Of a DNA stretch of 13,001 bases, positions 1-8,128 are shown piece by piece; the first letter of the stretch is position 1; each line of letters opens with the position of its first letter. Source of the stretch: an uncultured Collinsella sp. (GTDB lineage: Bacteria; Actinomycetota; Coriobacteriia; Coriobacteriales; Coriobacteriaceae); NCBI GenBank assembly GCA_934655755.1, contig CAKUHA010000028.1, forward strand, positions 1 through 13,001, given 5' to 3'. A program made the translations under genes and the position numbers. The notes under the pieces are model-generated. The model searched no databases, was not told where the DNA came from, and was given only the letters and a program-made list of their open reading frames with translations.

Positions 1-602
1 TCGGTGAGCACCGTGATATACAGGCCGCCCGCCTCGCTGTGGCGCCTAACCGCCGCAGAAATCTTGGCCATCTGCATAAGCGAGGTCACGCCCTCCTGCA
101 TGCGGGCGCCACCCGAAACGGTAAAGCCGACAACCGGCAACCCCAGCTCGGTCGCGCGCTCAAACGTACGGCAGATCTTCTCGCCCACCACCGAGCCCAT
201 CGAGCCCATCATAAAGCTGGCATCCATAAAGAAGAGCGCCGTATCGCAGCCGCAGATTTTGCCCCTGCCGCACACGACGGCATCGTGCTCGCCCGAACGC
301 TCGCCCGCGCTCTTGAGCTTATCGGCATAGCCGGGAAACGCGAGGAAGTCCTCCGACGCCAGATTGGCATCCCATTCCTCAAACGTACCCTCGTCGACCG
401 TCATGCGCATGCGCGCGCGACCGCTCACACGAAAGTGTTTGCCGCAACGGGGACAGACCTCCAGGTTATCGTGCAGACGCGCCTCGTCGATCACGCGACG
501 GCACTCCGGGCACTTGATAAACACGTGGCGCGCGGGAAACTCGGCGCACGACTCGGTCATCGGCCCCTCAAGGACATTGACCGTCTTCGCTTTTCTATTC
601 AT
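1..602 (-). CDS. accD: Acetyl-CoA carboxylase carboxyltransferase, beta subunit (5' part only)
   Basis: AccD is the beta half of the carboxyltransferase that moves the carboxyl group from biotin to acetyl-CoA, giving malonyl-CoA for fatty acid synthesis. The frame stays open from the ATG at 602 to the left edge, giving about 200 N-terminal residues; the rest lies outside the window. A four-cysteine zinc ribbon typical of AccD is visible near the N-terminus (CPEC at about residues 28-31, then CPRC about 20 residues later). The end of the visible part reads SGGARMQEG followed by SLMQMAKISAA, the conserved start of the crotonase-like carboxyltransferase core. The ATG overlaps the end of accC by 8 bases, which implies translational coupling. 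accA, or an accDA fusion, would be expected next to the left, but this cannot be seen here. Confidence 0.95.
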   Translation of the reverse strand, partial: MNRKAKTVNVLEGPMTESCAEFPARHVFIKCPECRRVIDEARLHDNLEVCPRCGKHFRVSGRARMRMTVDEGTFEEWDANLASEDFLAFPGYADKLKSAGERSGEHDAVVCGRGKICGCDTALFFMDASFMMGSMGSVVGEKICRTFERATELGLPVVGFTVSGGARMQEGVTSLMQMAKISAAVRRHSEAGGLYITVLT

Positions 603-1938
603 CAGCATAGAGATGCCCCATCAGATCGGTGTGATACATGCCCGACAAGAACTCGTCGTTTGCCAGCACGTCGAGCTGAAGCTCGCTGTTTTCGCTCACG
701 CCCTCGATCACGAGCTCGCCCAGGGCCGAGCGCATCTTGCGAATGGCTCCGTCGCGCGTGGGCGCGCACACGATGAGCTTGCCGAGCATAGAGTCGTAGT
801 ACGGCGGAACTTCCGCACCGGTAAACATGGCCGAATCCCAGCGCACGCGCGGACCACCCGGCACACGCAACATGGTGACCGTTCCGCATGACGGCAGAAA
901 GTCCGGCGTTTCGGCATTGATGCGGCACTCCATGGCGTGGTTGCGAACCGGCACGTCCTCCTGCTCAAAGGGTAGGGGCTGGCCGGCAGCCACACGCAGC
1001 TGCCACTTGACCAGATCGGTATCGGTCACAAATTCTGTAACGGGATGCTCCACCTGCAGACGCGTGTTCATTTCCATAAAGTAAAAATTGCCGTCGTCCG
1101 AATACAGGAATTCGATGGTGCCGGCTCCCTCGTAGCCAACGGCACGAGCCAGGTCGCGCGCAGCCTTGTGCATACGGGCGCGAGTGTCGTCGTGCCCGTC
1201 GAGGCACGGCGCGGGGCTTTCCTCGATCAGCTTTTGGTTGCGGCGCTGCACCGAGCACTCGCGCTCGCCGAGCGAAAACACATGGCCCTGTTTGTCGCCC
1301 ATAATCTGCACCTCGACATGGTGTGCCGGCGCGACGAACTTCTCCATGTAGCACTCGCCGTCGCCAAAAACGGCCTCGCCCTCGGCACGCGCCTCGATGA
1401 ACGCCTTTGCCGCATCTTCCACGCGCTCGACCTTGCGAATGCCGCGACCGCCACCCCCCGCTCGAGCCTTGATGAGCACGGGGCAGCCAATGCGCTCGGC
1501 CTCGGCCGTCGCCTCCTCGGGGCTTTTGAGTAAATCGCAGCCCGGCACGATGGGCACGCCCGCCGCGGCAGCCGTTCGGCGCGCGGCGTCCTTGTCGCCC
1601 ATGCTGTCGATCACCTCGGCCGAAGGACCGACAAACGCCAGGCCGTACTTGTCGCAGTCGCGCACGAAGCTCGCCTTTTCGGAAAAGAAGCCATACCCGG
1701 GATGGATTGCCTTTGCACCCGACTTGACGGCACAGGTGAGCACGGCATCGTCGTTGAGGTAGCTCTCGGCAAGACGCGGGCCGCCGATGCAATACGCCTC
1801 GTCGGCAAGTTGCACGTGCAGCGCGTCCGCATCGGCCGTGGAGTAGACGGCGACGGTCTTGATGCCCATATCGCGGCACGCGCGGATAACACGGACCGCG
1901 ACCTCGCCACGATTGGCGATGAGCACTTTGTCGAACAT
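595..1938 (-). CDS. accC: Biotin carboxylase subunit of acetyl-CoA carboxylase
   Basis: AccC carboxylates the biotin carried by AccB, using ATP and bicarbonate. The protein has 447 residues, close to the 449 of E. coli AccC. It starts MFDKVLIANRGEVAVRVIRA, the standard biotin carboxylase N-terminus. The ATP-grasp glycine-rich loop is AGGGGRGIR (about 160-168). The bicarbonate/biotin site residues are present: Lys236 in QRRNQKLIEESP, and FMEMNTRLQVEHPVTE (287-302) with Glu289, Asn291, Arg293 and Glu297. The open frame continues upstream of the ATG, but that extension has no family similarity. The ATG at 1938 sits just after AAGGAAGG, which overlaps the fabZ stop codon. It lies 10 bases after fabZ and overlaps accD. 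Biotin carboxylase domains also occur in pyruvate and propionyl-CoA carboxylases, but the neighbours settle this as AccC. Confidence 0.97.
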   Translation of the reverse strand: MFDKVLIANRGEVAVRVIRACRDMGIKTVAVYSTADADALHVQLADEAYCIGGPRLAESYLNDDAVLTCAVKSGAKAIHPGYGFFSEKASFVRDCDKYGLAFVGPSAEVIDSMGDKDAARRTAAAAGVPIVPGCDLLKSPEEATAEAERIGCPVLIKARAGGGGRGIRKVERVEDAAKAFIEARAEGEAVFGDGECYMEKFVAPAHHVEVQIMGDKQGHVFSLGERECSVQRRNQKLIEESPAPCLDGHDDTRARMHKAARDLARAVGYEGAGTIEFLYSDDGNFYFMEMNTRLQVEHPVTEFVTDTDLVKWQLRVAAGQPLPFEQEDVPVRNHAMECRINAETPDFLPSCGTVTMLRVPGGPRVRWDSAMFTGAEVPPYYDSMLGKLIVCAPTRDGAIRKMRSALGELVIEGVSENSELQLDVLANDEFLSGMYHTDLMGHLYADE

Positions 1939-1948
1939 GGAGCCTTCC

Positions 1949-2371
1949 TTAGCTTTCGTGCACGAGTGCAAAAGACATATCGGCTCGGCAGCACACCTCG
2001 CCGTTGACGCTCGCGGTGCCCGTCGCAAACCGGAACGGCCCGCGCGCACGTGTGATCGAGCACACCAGGTCCACCGTGTCGCCCGGGCGCACCGGACGCT
2101 TAAAGCGCACCTTATCGAGGCTCGTATAGAACGGCGTCGCACTGCGCGCATCTTCGTCGCCCATCAGCAGCACACAGCAGTTCTGGGCGAGCATCTCGCA
2201 CTGAATTACGCCGGGGACGACGGGATTTCCCGGAAAATGCCCCTGCAGAAAGTACTCGTCGCCCGTAATCGTAATCTTGCCGTGGGCCTCGTCGCCCACC
2301 AGCTCGGCCTCGTCGAGCAAAAGCATCGGCTCGCGATGCGGCAACAGCTCCTTGAGCTCTTCTTTATTCAT
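1949..2371 (-). CDS. fabZ: 3-hydroxyacyl-ACP dehydratase
   Basis: FabZ removes water from 3-hydroxyacyl-ACP to give trans-2-enoyl-ACP in each elongation cycle. The 140-residue protein has the hotdog-fold signature: LLPHREPMLLLD near the N-terminus, then GHFPGNPVVPGV with catalytic His45, and CEMLAQ with catalytic Glu59. A GTG at 2380 would add three residues (MTS), but AGGTGA lies 5 bases before the ATG at 2371, so I chose the ATG. The gene follows accB by 9 bases and precedes accC by 10. The arrangement accB-fabZ-accC is typical of Firmicutes-type fab clusters. Whether this FabZ also isomerises to the cis-3 intermediate used for unsaturated fatty acids cannot be judged; no fabA or fabM is present in the window. 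Confidence 0.95.
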   Translation of the reverse strand: MNKEELKELLPHREPMLLLDEAELVGDEAHGKITITGDEYFLQGHFPGNPVVPGVIQCEMLAQNCCVLLMGDEDARSATPFYTSLDKVRFKRPVRPGDTVDLVCSITRARGPFRFATGTASVNGEVCCRADMSFALVHES

Positions 2372-2380
2372 GGATGTCAC

Positions 2381-2854
2381 CTATCCGATCCTCATGAGGC
2401 AGCTGCCGAACTCCACGAGGTCGCCGTCGGCCACGCAGATCTCGAGCACCTCGCCGTCCGCCTCTGCCGTCACCTCGTTCAGGACCTTCATGGCCTCGAT
2501 GATGCAGAGGGTCTCACCGGCCTTGACCTTGGAGCCCACGTGCACGAACGGCTCGTCGCCCGGCGCCGGGGCCGCGTAGAAGACACCCACCATGGGAGCG
2601 GTCACCTCGGTGCCCTTGGGCTCCGGCGCGGCGGCAGGTGCCTGCGCGGCGGGTTCCGGCGCGGCAGGTGCAGCTACGGGTGCCGCAACCGGGGCAGCCA
2701 TGGCACTCGGCATGGGCATGGGCACGGCAACCGGCTGCGCGGCGCTCGCGCGCTCGAGTTCGACCGCGGTGCCATCGGGCTCCTCAACGCGTACGCGCGT
2801 GAGGCCGCGGTCCTCCATAACATCGGCTATCTCGGCAAGTCTTTTGGAATCCAT
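2381..2854 (-). CDS. accB: Biotin carboxyl carrier protein of acetyl-CoA carboxylase
   Basis: AccB carries the covalently bound biotin that shuttles carboxyl groups between AccC and the carboxyltransferase. It has 157 residues (E. coli AccB has 156). Three parts can be seen: a small N-terminal segment (1-35), a flexible Ala/Pro-rich linker (about 37-80), and a C-terminal biotinyl domain (about 82-157). The biotinyl domain contains EAMKVLNEV, with Lys123 as the biotinylation site. The ATG is preceded by AAGGAG at 7 bases, lying inside the end of fabF, with only 3 bases between the two genes. The biotin ligase that should modify Lys123 is encoded divergently at 8240-9016. Lipoyl-domain proteins look similar, but the AMK motif and context make AccB near certain. 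Confidence 0.97.
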   Translation of the reverse strand: MDSKRLAEIADVMEDRGLTRVRVEEPDGTAVELERASAAQPVAVPMPMPSAMAAPVAAPVAAPAAPEPAAQAPAAAPEPKGTEVTAPMVGVFYAAPAPGDEPFVHVGSKVKAGETLCIIEAMKVLNEVTAEADGEVLEICVADGDLVEFGSCLMRIG

Positions 2855-2857
2855 GCT

Positions 2858-4105
2858 CTAGCTCCTTGTATATCTGCGCAGCGCGATGGCGGCGTTGTGG
2901 CCGCCAAAGCCCAGGTTGGTCGAAAGCGCCCAGGTAAGGTCGGCGCGCACCGCGCGATTGGGCGTGTAGTCAAGATCGCAGGCGGGATCGGGCGTGTGGT
3001 AGTTAATAGTCGGCGGCACCACGCCCTGCTCGAGCGCCATGGCACACGCCATGACCTCGATAGCACCCGTGGCACCGATCATGTGCCCGGTCATCGACTT
3101 GGTCGACGATATGTGCGCGGCGCGCGCTGCATCCTCACCAAGCGCCCGCTTAATACCCGCCGTCTCGGACGAATCGTTGAGCTTGGTCGACGTGCCGTGG
3201 GCGTTAATGTAGAGGCCCTCGGACGGCTTGACGTCGCCCTCGGCCACGGCCTGCGAAATCGCACGGGCAATGCCGGTCGCCTCGGGATCGGGGCTCGTGA
3301 TGTGGTAGGCATCGTCGGTGTTGCCGTAGCCCACGACCTCGGCGTAAATATGGGCGCCGCGAGCCTGTGCATGCTCCATGCCCTCGAGCACGAGCACGCA
3401 GGCGCCCTCGCCCATCACAAAGCCGTCGCGGTTCGCATCGAACGGACGGCACGCCGTCTGCGGATCGGGGTTGGTGGTGAGCGCACGGCAGGACGTAAAG
3501 CCTGCAACGGCGTCGGGGATGATAGCCGCCTCGGTGCCGCCCGCAAGGATTGCGTCGGCATAGCCGTGCTTGATGGCGCGGAACGCCTCGCCCACCGCAT
3601 GGGCCGAGGTCGCGCACGCGGTCACGACGGGCAGGGTCGGGCCCTTTGCCTTGTGACGGATCGCAATATTGCCCGAAGCCATGTTGGGAATCATCATCGC
3701 GATCATGTAAGGGGACGCGCGGCGGGGTCCGCGATCGGCAATCGTATGGACGTTATCGACGAGCGTCGTCATGCCGCCCACGCCCGATCCCACGTATACG
3801 CCCAGGCGCTCGTGGTCGACGGCACCTTCGGCATCGAGTCCCGCATCGTGCATAGCCTCGTCCGACGCCGCCATCGCAAACTGAACGCAGGGGTCAAGAT
3901 GTTTGGCGTCACGCTTGCCAAAGTACTCGGTACCGTCAAAGCCCTTGACCTCGGCCGCCACCTTGACGGCAAACGCGTCCGTATCGAAGTGCGTGATCGG
4001 GCCGATACCACACGTACCGGCGCACATGGCCGCCCAGGTGGCAAGCGCGGTGTTGCCGAGTGGCGATACGGCGCCGATGCCGGTAATTGCAACTCTCTGT
4101 TCCAT
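2858..4105 (-). CDS. fabF: 3-oxoacyl-ACP synthase II (elongating ketosynthase)
   Basis: FabF condenses malonyl-ACP with the growing acyl-ACP chain. From the ATG at 4105 the protein has 415 residues (E. coli FabF has 413). The catalytic triad is complete and aligned with the E. coli enzyme: Cys164 in VVTACATSAHA, His303 in NAHGTST, and His341 in STKSMTGHMIGATGA with Lys336 nearby. There are two adjacent ATGs (4108 and 4105), and a TTG at 4123 in frame further upstream. GAGGAG at 4112-4117 is 3 bases from the first ATG and 6 from the second, so the second is favoured. FabB is excluded as the more likely name because the order fabG-fabF-accB-fabZ is that of clusters with a single FabF. Confidence 0.96.
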   Translation of the reverse strand: MEQRVAITGIGAVSPLGNTALATWAAMCAGTCGIGPITHFDTDAFAVKVAAEVKGFDGTEYFGKRDAKHLDPCVQFAMAASDEAMHDAGLDAEGAVDHERLGVYVGSGVGGMTTLVDNVHTIADRGPRRASPYMIAMMIPNMASGNIAIRHKAKGPTLPVVTACATSAHAVGEAFRAIKHGYADAILAGGTEAAIIPDAVAGFTSCRALTTNPDPQTACRPFDANRDGFVMGEGACVLVLEGMEHAQARGAHIYAEVVGYGNTDDAYHITSPDPEATGIARAISQAVAEGDVKPSEGLYINAHGTSTKLNDSSETAGIKRALGEDAARAAHISSTKSMTGHMIGATGAIEVMACAMALEQGVVPPTINYHTPDPACDLDYTPNRAVRADLTWALSTNLGFGGHNAAIALRRYTRS

Positions 4106-4149
4106 CATGGTCTCCTCATCCAAGCCGATGTATGTGCCGGCTCTGATTT

Positions 4150-4923
4150 CTACATCGCCATTCCGCCGTCGACGCGCACGACCTCGCCCGTAATGTAGGC
4201 CGCCGCATCGCTTGCCAAAAAGCGCACCACGCCGGCAACTTCCTCGGGACGCGCCATGCGCTTAAGGGGAATCTGTTCCTCGCACGCCGCACGCACCTTA
4301 TCCGAGAGCTTCGCCGTCATATCGGTCTCGACAAACCCGGGGGCGACCGCGTTGACCCTCACGCCGCGAGGCGCAAGCTCGCGCGCCACCGCTTTGGTCA
4401 GACCGATGATGCCCGCCTTGGAGGCGGCGTAATTTGCTTGCCCGGCATTGCCCATCAGACCCACGACTGAGCTCATGTTGATGACGCAACCGCCGCGCTG
4501 GCGCATAAAGGTCTTGGTGAGCGCACGCGTCGTGTTGAACGTGCCCTTCAGATTGACATCGAGCACGCGATCGAACGCATCGTCGCCCATGCGCATAAGC
4601 AGGCCATCACGGGTGATGCCGGCGTTGTTGACGAGCGCCCAAATGGAACCGAAGTCGCTGAGGACCGCTTCCACGCACGCATTGACGGCATCGGGGTCGG
4701 CCACGTCGCATTGATATGCGCGCGCCGTGGCGCCGGCCACTTCGCAGGCCTCGCACGTCTCGCGTGCGGCATCGACGCTGCCGGCGTAGACGACGGCGAT
4801 ATCGTAGCCATCCTCCGCCAGGCCCACGGCACAAGCGCGACCAATGCCGCGCGAGCCGCCCGTGACCAGCGCCACGCGGCGCGAACCGTCGCGCTCGAGC
4901 GCGCCATCGCATACATTGCCCAT
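4150..4923 (-). CDS. fabG: 3-oxoacyl-ACP reductase
   Basis: FabG is the NADPH-dependent short-chain dehydrogenase that reduces 3-oxoacyl-ACP to 3-hydroxyacyl-ACP. The 257-residue protein shows the cofactor loop TGGSRGIG (21-28), NNAG (99-102), and the catalytic set Asn124, Ser152, Tyr165 and Lys169 (YAASK). The C-terminus (ITGEVVRVDGGMAM) matches FabG. About 12 residues precede the usual FabG start, but AAGGA lies 5 bases before the ATG at 4923 and no better start follows, so the extension is probably real. It sits between fabD and fabF with short spacers of about 30 and 44 bases. Confidence 0.95.
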   Translation of the reverse strand: MGNVCDGALERDGSRRVALVTGGSRGIGRACAVGLAEDGYDIAVVYAGSVDAARETCEACEVAGATARAYQCDVADPDAVNACVEAVLSDFGSIWALVNNAGITRDGLLMRMGDDAFDRVLDVNLKGTFNTTRALTKTFMRQRGGCVINMSSVVGLMGNAGQANYAASKAGIIGLTKAVARELAPRGVRVNAVAPGFVETDMTAKLSDKVRAACEEQIPLKRMARPEEVAGVVRFLASDAAAYITGEVVRVDGGMAM

Positions 4924-4953
4924 GTCATTCCTTTCGGGTAGATACCGAGCTCG

Positions 4954-5880
4954 CTACGCAAGCTCATCGGCGATGGCCGCAACCTGCTCGGCCGTCTCGC
5001 ACGAATACACGCAAACGTCGCTCAGCGTACGCTTGACCAAGCCGGACAGCGTCTTGCCGGGACCGACCTCGATAAACGTGTCGACGCCTTGGTCCTGCAG
5101 CGCATGCAGCGTGTCGACCCAGCGCACGGCATGGCTAACCTGCTGGGCCAGCACATCGGATGCTGCCTGCGGGTCCGCCGGATAGGGCGCGGCCGTCATA
5201 TTCGCCACGACCGGAATCAGCAACGGGGACGGCGCGTGACCGGCCTCGATATATGCGGCAAGGCCACAGGTCGCCTCGGCCATATAGGGACTATGGAATG
5301 CACCCGACACCGCGACCTTCATGGCGCGACCGCCGGCCTCTTTTACCAAGACGTCGAGCGTCTGCAGCGCCTCGGGCGCTCCAGCCACAACGGTCTGCTG
5401 GGGGCTGTTGTAGTTGACCGGCCAGCAGTCTTCGCCTGCCTGCGCGGCGAGGCTCTCGACCTGCGCCGCATCGAGCTTGATGACGGCACGCATGCCGCCG
5501 GGGTGACGCTCGGCCGCCACGGCCATCAATGCTGCACGCTCGCACACGAGCTCAAAACCCGCTCGCGTATCGAATGCCCCCGCAAAGGTGAGTGCCGCGA
5601 CCTCGCCCAGCGAGAATCCCGCACAAGCGGCAGGCACCACGCCGCGCTCGCGAAGGGCGGCGGCGACGGCCAGGTCGTGCACGAACACGCAAGGCTGCGT
5701 GTTCTCGGTCCGCGAGAGCTCCTCCTTCGAGGCACTCCGGCACTGCACGCTGGTCCCCGGGCGCACCTCATCGGCGATTGCGAACACCTCGGCAGCCGCA
5801 GGCGATGCCTCGATCAGGTCGACGCCCATCGCAGGATGCTGGGCACCCTGGCCGGCAAACAAAAACGCTACGCTACCCAT
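4954..5880 (-). CDS. fabD: Malonyl-CoA:ACP transacylase
   Basis: FabD transfers malonyl from CoA to the acyl carrier protein. The 308-residue protein begins with FLFAGQGAQ, whose GQGAQ forms the oxyanion hole. The nucleophile elbow is GFSLGE with Ser90, Arg115 lies in the substrate-binding segment, and His196 in GAFHSPYM completes the catalytic pair. GPGKTLSGL near the C-terminus is also typical of the family. The residue before the catalytic serine is Phe, where E. coli FabD has His (GHSLGE). The ATG lies 13 bases inside the end of fabK, indicating coupled translation. Acyltransferase domains of polyketide synthases are related, but size and neighbours fit FabD. Confidence 0.95.
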   Translation of the reverse strand: MGSVAFLFAGQGAQHPAMGVDLIEASPAAAEVFAIADEVRPGTSVQCRSASKEELSRTENTQPCVFVHDLAVAAALRERGVVPAACAGFSLGEVAALTFAGAFDTRAGFELVCERAALMAVAAERHPGGMRAVIKLDAAQVESLAAQAGEDCWPVNYNSPQQTVVAGAPEALQTLDVLVKEAGGRAMKVAVSGAFHSPYMAEATCGLAAYIEAGHAPSPLLIPVVANMTAAPYPADPQAASDVLAQQVSHAVRWVDTLHALQDQGVDTFIEVGPGKTLSGLVKRTLSDVCVYSCETAEQVAAIADELA

Positions 5881-6812
5881 GCGGACGCACCCTTCAAAAA
5901 GCGCTCGGCGCCATCGACCAGGTCGTCAACGATCTCGCGCGCGCTTTGGCGCTCGTTGACCATACCGGCAATCTGTCCGCACAAGTACGAACCTTCTTCG
6001 TAATTGCCGTCCTTGGCGGCCTTACGAAGCGCACCCGTACCCATGGCACCGAGCTCCTCGGGGCTTGCGCCTGCCGCCTCGCTCTTGGCATAGGCGTTGG
6101 TGAAGGGGCTCTTAAGGGCGCGAACCGGATGTCCCGTCGAGCGACCGGTCGCACGCGTCGACGTGTCGCCCGCCTTGAGCACCAGCTCTTTGTACTGCTC
6201 GGATACGGTGCATTCGTTTGCAACCAAAAAGCGCGTGCCCACCTGGACGCCGGCGGCGCCCAGCATAAAGGAGGCTGCCACGCCGCGGCCATCTGCAATG
6301 CCGCCTGCCGCCACAACGGGGATATCGACCGCATCGACCACCTGCGGAACAAGCGCCATCGTCGAGGTCTCACCAATATGGCCGCCCGATTCGGTGCCCT
6401 CGGCAACCACCGCGGTAGCCCCGCGACGTGCCACGAGACGCGCCAGCGCCACCGAAGCCACGACGGGGATGACCCTGATGCCCGCGTCGTTCCAAGCCTT
6501 CATGTACTTGGTGGGATTGCCGGCACCCGTCACGACAACAGGCACCTGCTCGTCGATCACAACCTGTGCCACCTCGTCGACAAACGGGCTCATAAGCATA
6601 ACGTTGACGCCAAAGGGCTTATCCGTCTTGGCGCGCAGCTCGTGAATCTGATCGCGCAGCCAGTTAGCGTCGGCATTCATAGCCGCGATAATCCCTAAGC
6701 CGCCCGCCTCGGACACGGCGGATGCCAGCGAGGCATCGGCAATCCAGGCCATGCCGCCCTGGAATACGGGCTTTTCGATGCCGAGCAAATCGCAGAGAGG
6801 AGTCTTGAGCAT
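5868..6812 (-). CDS. fabK: Enoyl-ACP reductase II, FMN-dependent
   Basis: FabK reduces trans-2-enoyl-ACP to acyl-ACP with FMN and NAD(P)H, the last step of each cycle, in place of the short-chain dehydrogenase FabI. The 314-residue TIM-barrel protein starts with a segment close to that of pneumococcal FabK (FQGGMAWIADASLASAVSEA, residues 17-36), followed by GGLGII. It has EGTESGGHIG with His145, at nearly the same position as the conserved His144 of pneumococcal FabK. AAGGI (168-172) and GVQVGTRFL further on are flavin phosphate-binding motifs. Nitronate monooxygenases (2-nitropropane dioxygenases) belong to the same family, but location between acpP and fabD makes FabK strongly preferred. 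It begins 2 bases after acpP, with its Shine-Dalgarno inside acpP. Confidence 0.94.
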   Translation of the reverse strand: MLKTPLCDLLGIEKPVFQGGMAWIADASLASAVSEAGGLGIIAAMNADANWLRDQIHELRAKTDKPFGVNVMLMSPFVDEVAQVVIDEQVPVVVTGAGNPTKYMKAWNDAGIRVIPVVASVALARLVARRGATAVVAEGTESGGHIGETSTMALVPQVVDAVDIPVVAAGGIADGRGVAASFMLGAAGVQVGTRFLVANECTVSEQYKELVLKAGDTSTRATGRSTGHPVRALKSPFTNAYAKSEAAGASPEELGAMGTGALRKAAKDGNYEEGSYLCGQIAGMVNERQSAREIVDDLVDGAERFLKGASAWVA

Positions 6813-6814
6813 TA

Positions 6815-7051
6815 CTACTTCTCCAATGCCGCCTCGACCGTATCGACAAACTCGCCGACCGTCTTGGGGTTCTCCTCGGTATCGAGCTGAATGCCAAACT
6901 CGTCCTCGACGGCGACAAGGATCTCAACGGTACCCAGGCTGTCGAGGCCAATCTCCTCGAGCGTGGACTCGGGCTTCATCTCGACATCGTCAAGGCCGGC
7001 GGTCTCGCGGATAACGTCGCAAACGCGCTCGAAAGTCTTCTGATCTGCCAT
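6815..7051 (-). CDS. acpP: Acyl carrier protein
   Basis: ACP carries the growing acyl chain on a 4'-phosphopantetheine arm. The protein is 78 residues, acidic, and has the attachment motif GLDSLG with Ser38. The helix after it (TVEILVAVEDEFGI) fits the partner-recognition helix of ACP; the residue after DSL is Gly where E. coli ACP has Asp. AAAGGAG lies 7 bases before the ATG. The gene sits between fabH and fabK, so it is the dedicated fatty acid ACP, not one from a secondary metabolite cluster. The phosphopantetheinyl transferase that would activate it (AcpS) is not encoded in the window. Confidence 0.96.
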   Translation of the reverse strand: MADQKTFERVCDVIRETAGLDDVEMKPESTLEEIGLDSLGTVEILVAVEDEFGIQLDTEENPKTVGEFVDTVEAALEK

Positions 7052-7103
7052 GGTAGTTCTCCTTTGTTTGTGCCCTGGGGGCGTTTTTATGTCCTATGTG
7101 CAA

Positions 7104-8063
7104 CTACTTCCAGCGAAGCAGGTAGCCACCTATATCCAGACCGGCGCCAAATCCAACGAGGGCGATGGTGTCGCCCGCATTCAGTACGTCAGTGCGTGCC
7201 AGCCGGTCAAGCGCAAAGGGAATGCAGGCGCTCGAAATGTTGCCGGTCTCGCGTAGCGTTCGAACCACGCGCTCGTCTGGCACACCGAGGCGCTTGACCG
7301 CCTGACTCAGGATTCGTTCGTTAGCCTGATGGAATACAAAATGGTCGATGTCCTCGACCGAAACGCCCGCATCGCTCGCAAGCTTATGGACCGTGTCGCA
7401 GATGGCGTTGACGCCGAACTTGAACACGCGACGGCCATTCATGGACAGCACGCTCTCGCTATCTGCGGAGGCCTGAAACGGCGAGGTGCCAACCAGACCG
7501 GAAACACGCAACGTCTCGACGTCGGGCGCCGTCGAAAGCTCAACGGCAAGGGGGCTGTCTCCCCCAGCCCCAATCACTGCGGCGCCTGCCCCATCGCCAA
7601 AGAGCACGCAGGTGGCGCGGTCGGTCCAGTCGAGCGCGCGCGTCATCTGCTCGGCAGCAACGATAAGCACGCGCTTGGCACGACCCCGGGCGATATAGCC
7701 CTCGGCGACATCGAGCGCAAATACGAAGCCGGCGCAGGCCGCCGAAACGTCGAAGGCAGGGCACGTCGCGCCTAGTCGCTCAGCAACGGCACATGCCTCA
7801 GCGGGAACAAGGTGGTCACCCGTCGTCGTCGAGCAGACGATCAGATCCAGCTGGCTCGCGTCGATTCCGGACACCTGGAGTGCCCGCTCGCTCGCCGCTA
7901 CGGCAAGGTCGTCGAGTGACTCGGTGGTGCACACATGGCGGCTCTTGATACCTGTGCGGGTAAAAATCCACTCATCCGAGGTATCGAGAAACTCGGACAG
8001 CTCGTCATTGGAAACACTGCGCTTAGGAAGCGCCGAGCCTGTTCCAAGAATCGTGAAACCCAT
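7104..8063 (-). CDS. fabH: 3-oxoacyl-ACP synthase III (initiating ketosynthase)
   Basis: FabH starts chain synthesis by condensing an acyl-CoA primer with malonyl-ACP. From the ATG at 8063 the protein has 319 residues (E. coli FabH has 317). The catalytic triad is present: Cys110 in VSAACAGFVFAL, His245 in FHQAN, and Asn275 in ETGNISSA. The frame is open to 8129, but the extension is not FabH-like; AAGGAGG lies 6 bases before the ATG at 8063 and fixes the start. It is the first gene of the minus-strand operon, next to a control region shared with birA. Primer preference (acetyl or branched acyl-CoA) cannot be read from the sequence. Confidence 0.96.
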   Translation of the reverse strand: MGFTILGTGSALPKRSVSNDELSEFLDTSDEWIFTRTGIKSRHVCTTESLDDLAVAASERALQVSGIDASQLDLIVCSTTTGDHLVPAEACAVAERLGATCPAFDVSAACAGFVFALDVAEGYIARGRAKRVLIVAAEQMTRALDWTDRATCVLFGDGAGAAVIGAGGDSPLAVELSTAPDVETLRVSGLVGTSPFQASADSESVLSMNGRRVFKFGVNAICDTVHKLASDAGVSVEDIDHFVFHQANERILSQAVKRLGVPDERVVRTLRETGNISSACIPFALDRLARTDVLNAGDTIALVGFGAGLDIGGYLLRWK

Positions 8064-8080
8064 CACTAACCTCCTTTGAG

Positions 8081-8097
8081 TTGTTGACGTGTTTACA
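8081..8097. promoter_or_regulatory. 17-bp box, copy 1 (candidate operator)
   Basis: The box TTGTTGACGTGTTTACA differs from copy 2 at one base only. It lies between the candidate minus-strand -10 (8109-8114) and the fabH Shine-Dalgarno, so a bound protein would block early transcription. It is less symmetric than copy 2. The protein that binds is unknown; no regulator gene of FabT, FapR or TetR type is present in the window. Confidence 0.45.
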
Positions 8098-8128
8098 TCG
8101 ACCAAGAGAGGATAGCGCATTTCAGTCA

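Noticed and set aside
1939..2151. N-terminal extension of AccC upstream of the ATG at 1938
   Set aside because: The extension overlaps fabZ, lacks similarity to biotin carboxylases, and the family N-terminus MFDKVLIANRGE begins exactly at the chosen ATG.
1859..4198. A 779-residue open frame on the plus strand opposite accC, fabZ, accB and fabF
   Set aside because: It spans four well-identified minus-strand genes and their spacers, is rich in His, Arg, Gly and Ala, and has no family similarity. It is a composition shadow.
7064..7089. GCCC/GGGC stem followed by GTTTTT on the plus strand as a terminator
   Set aside because: The stem is only 4 bp with a tiny loop, and no plus-strand gene ends there; it lies in the fabH-acpP spacer of a minus-strand operon.
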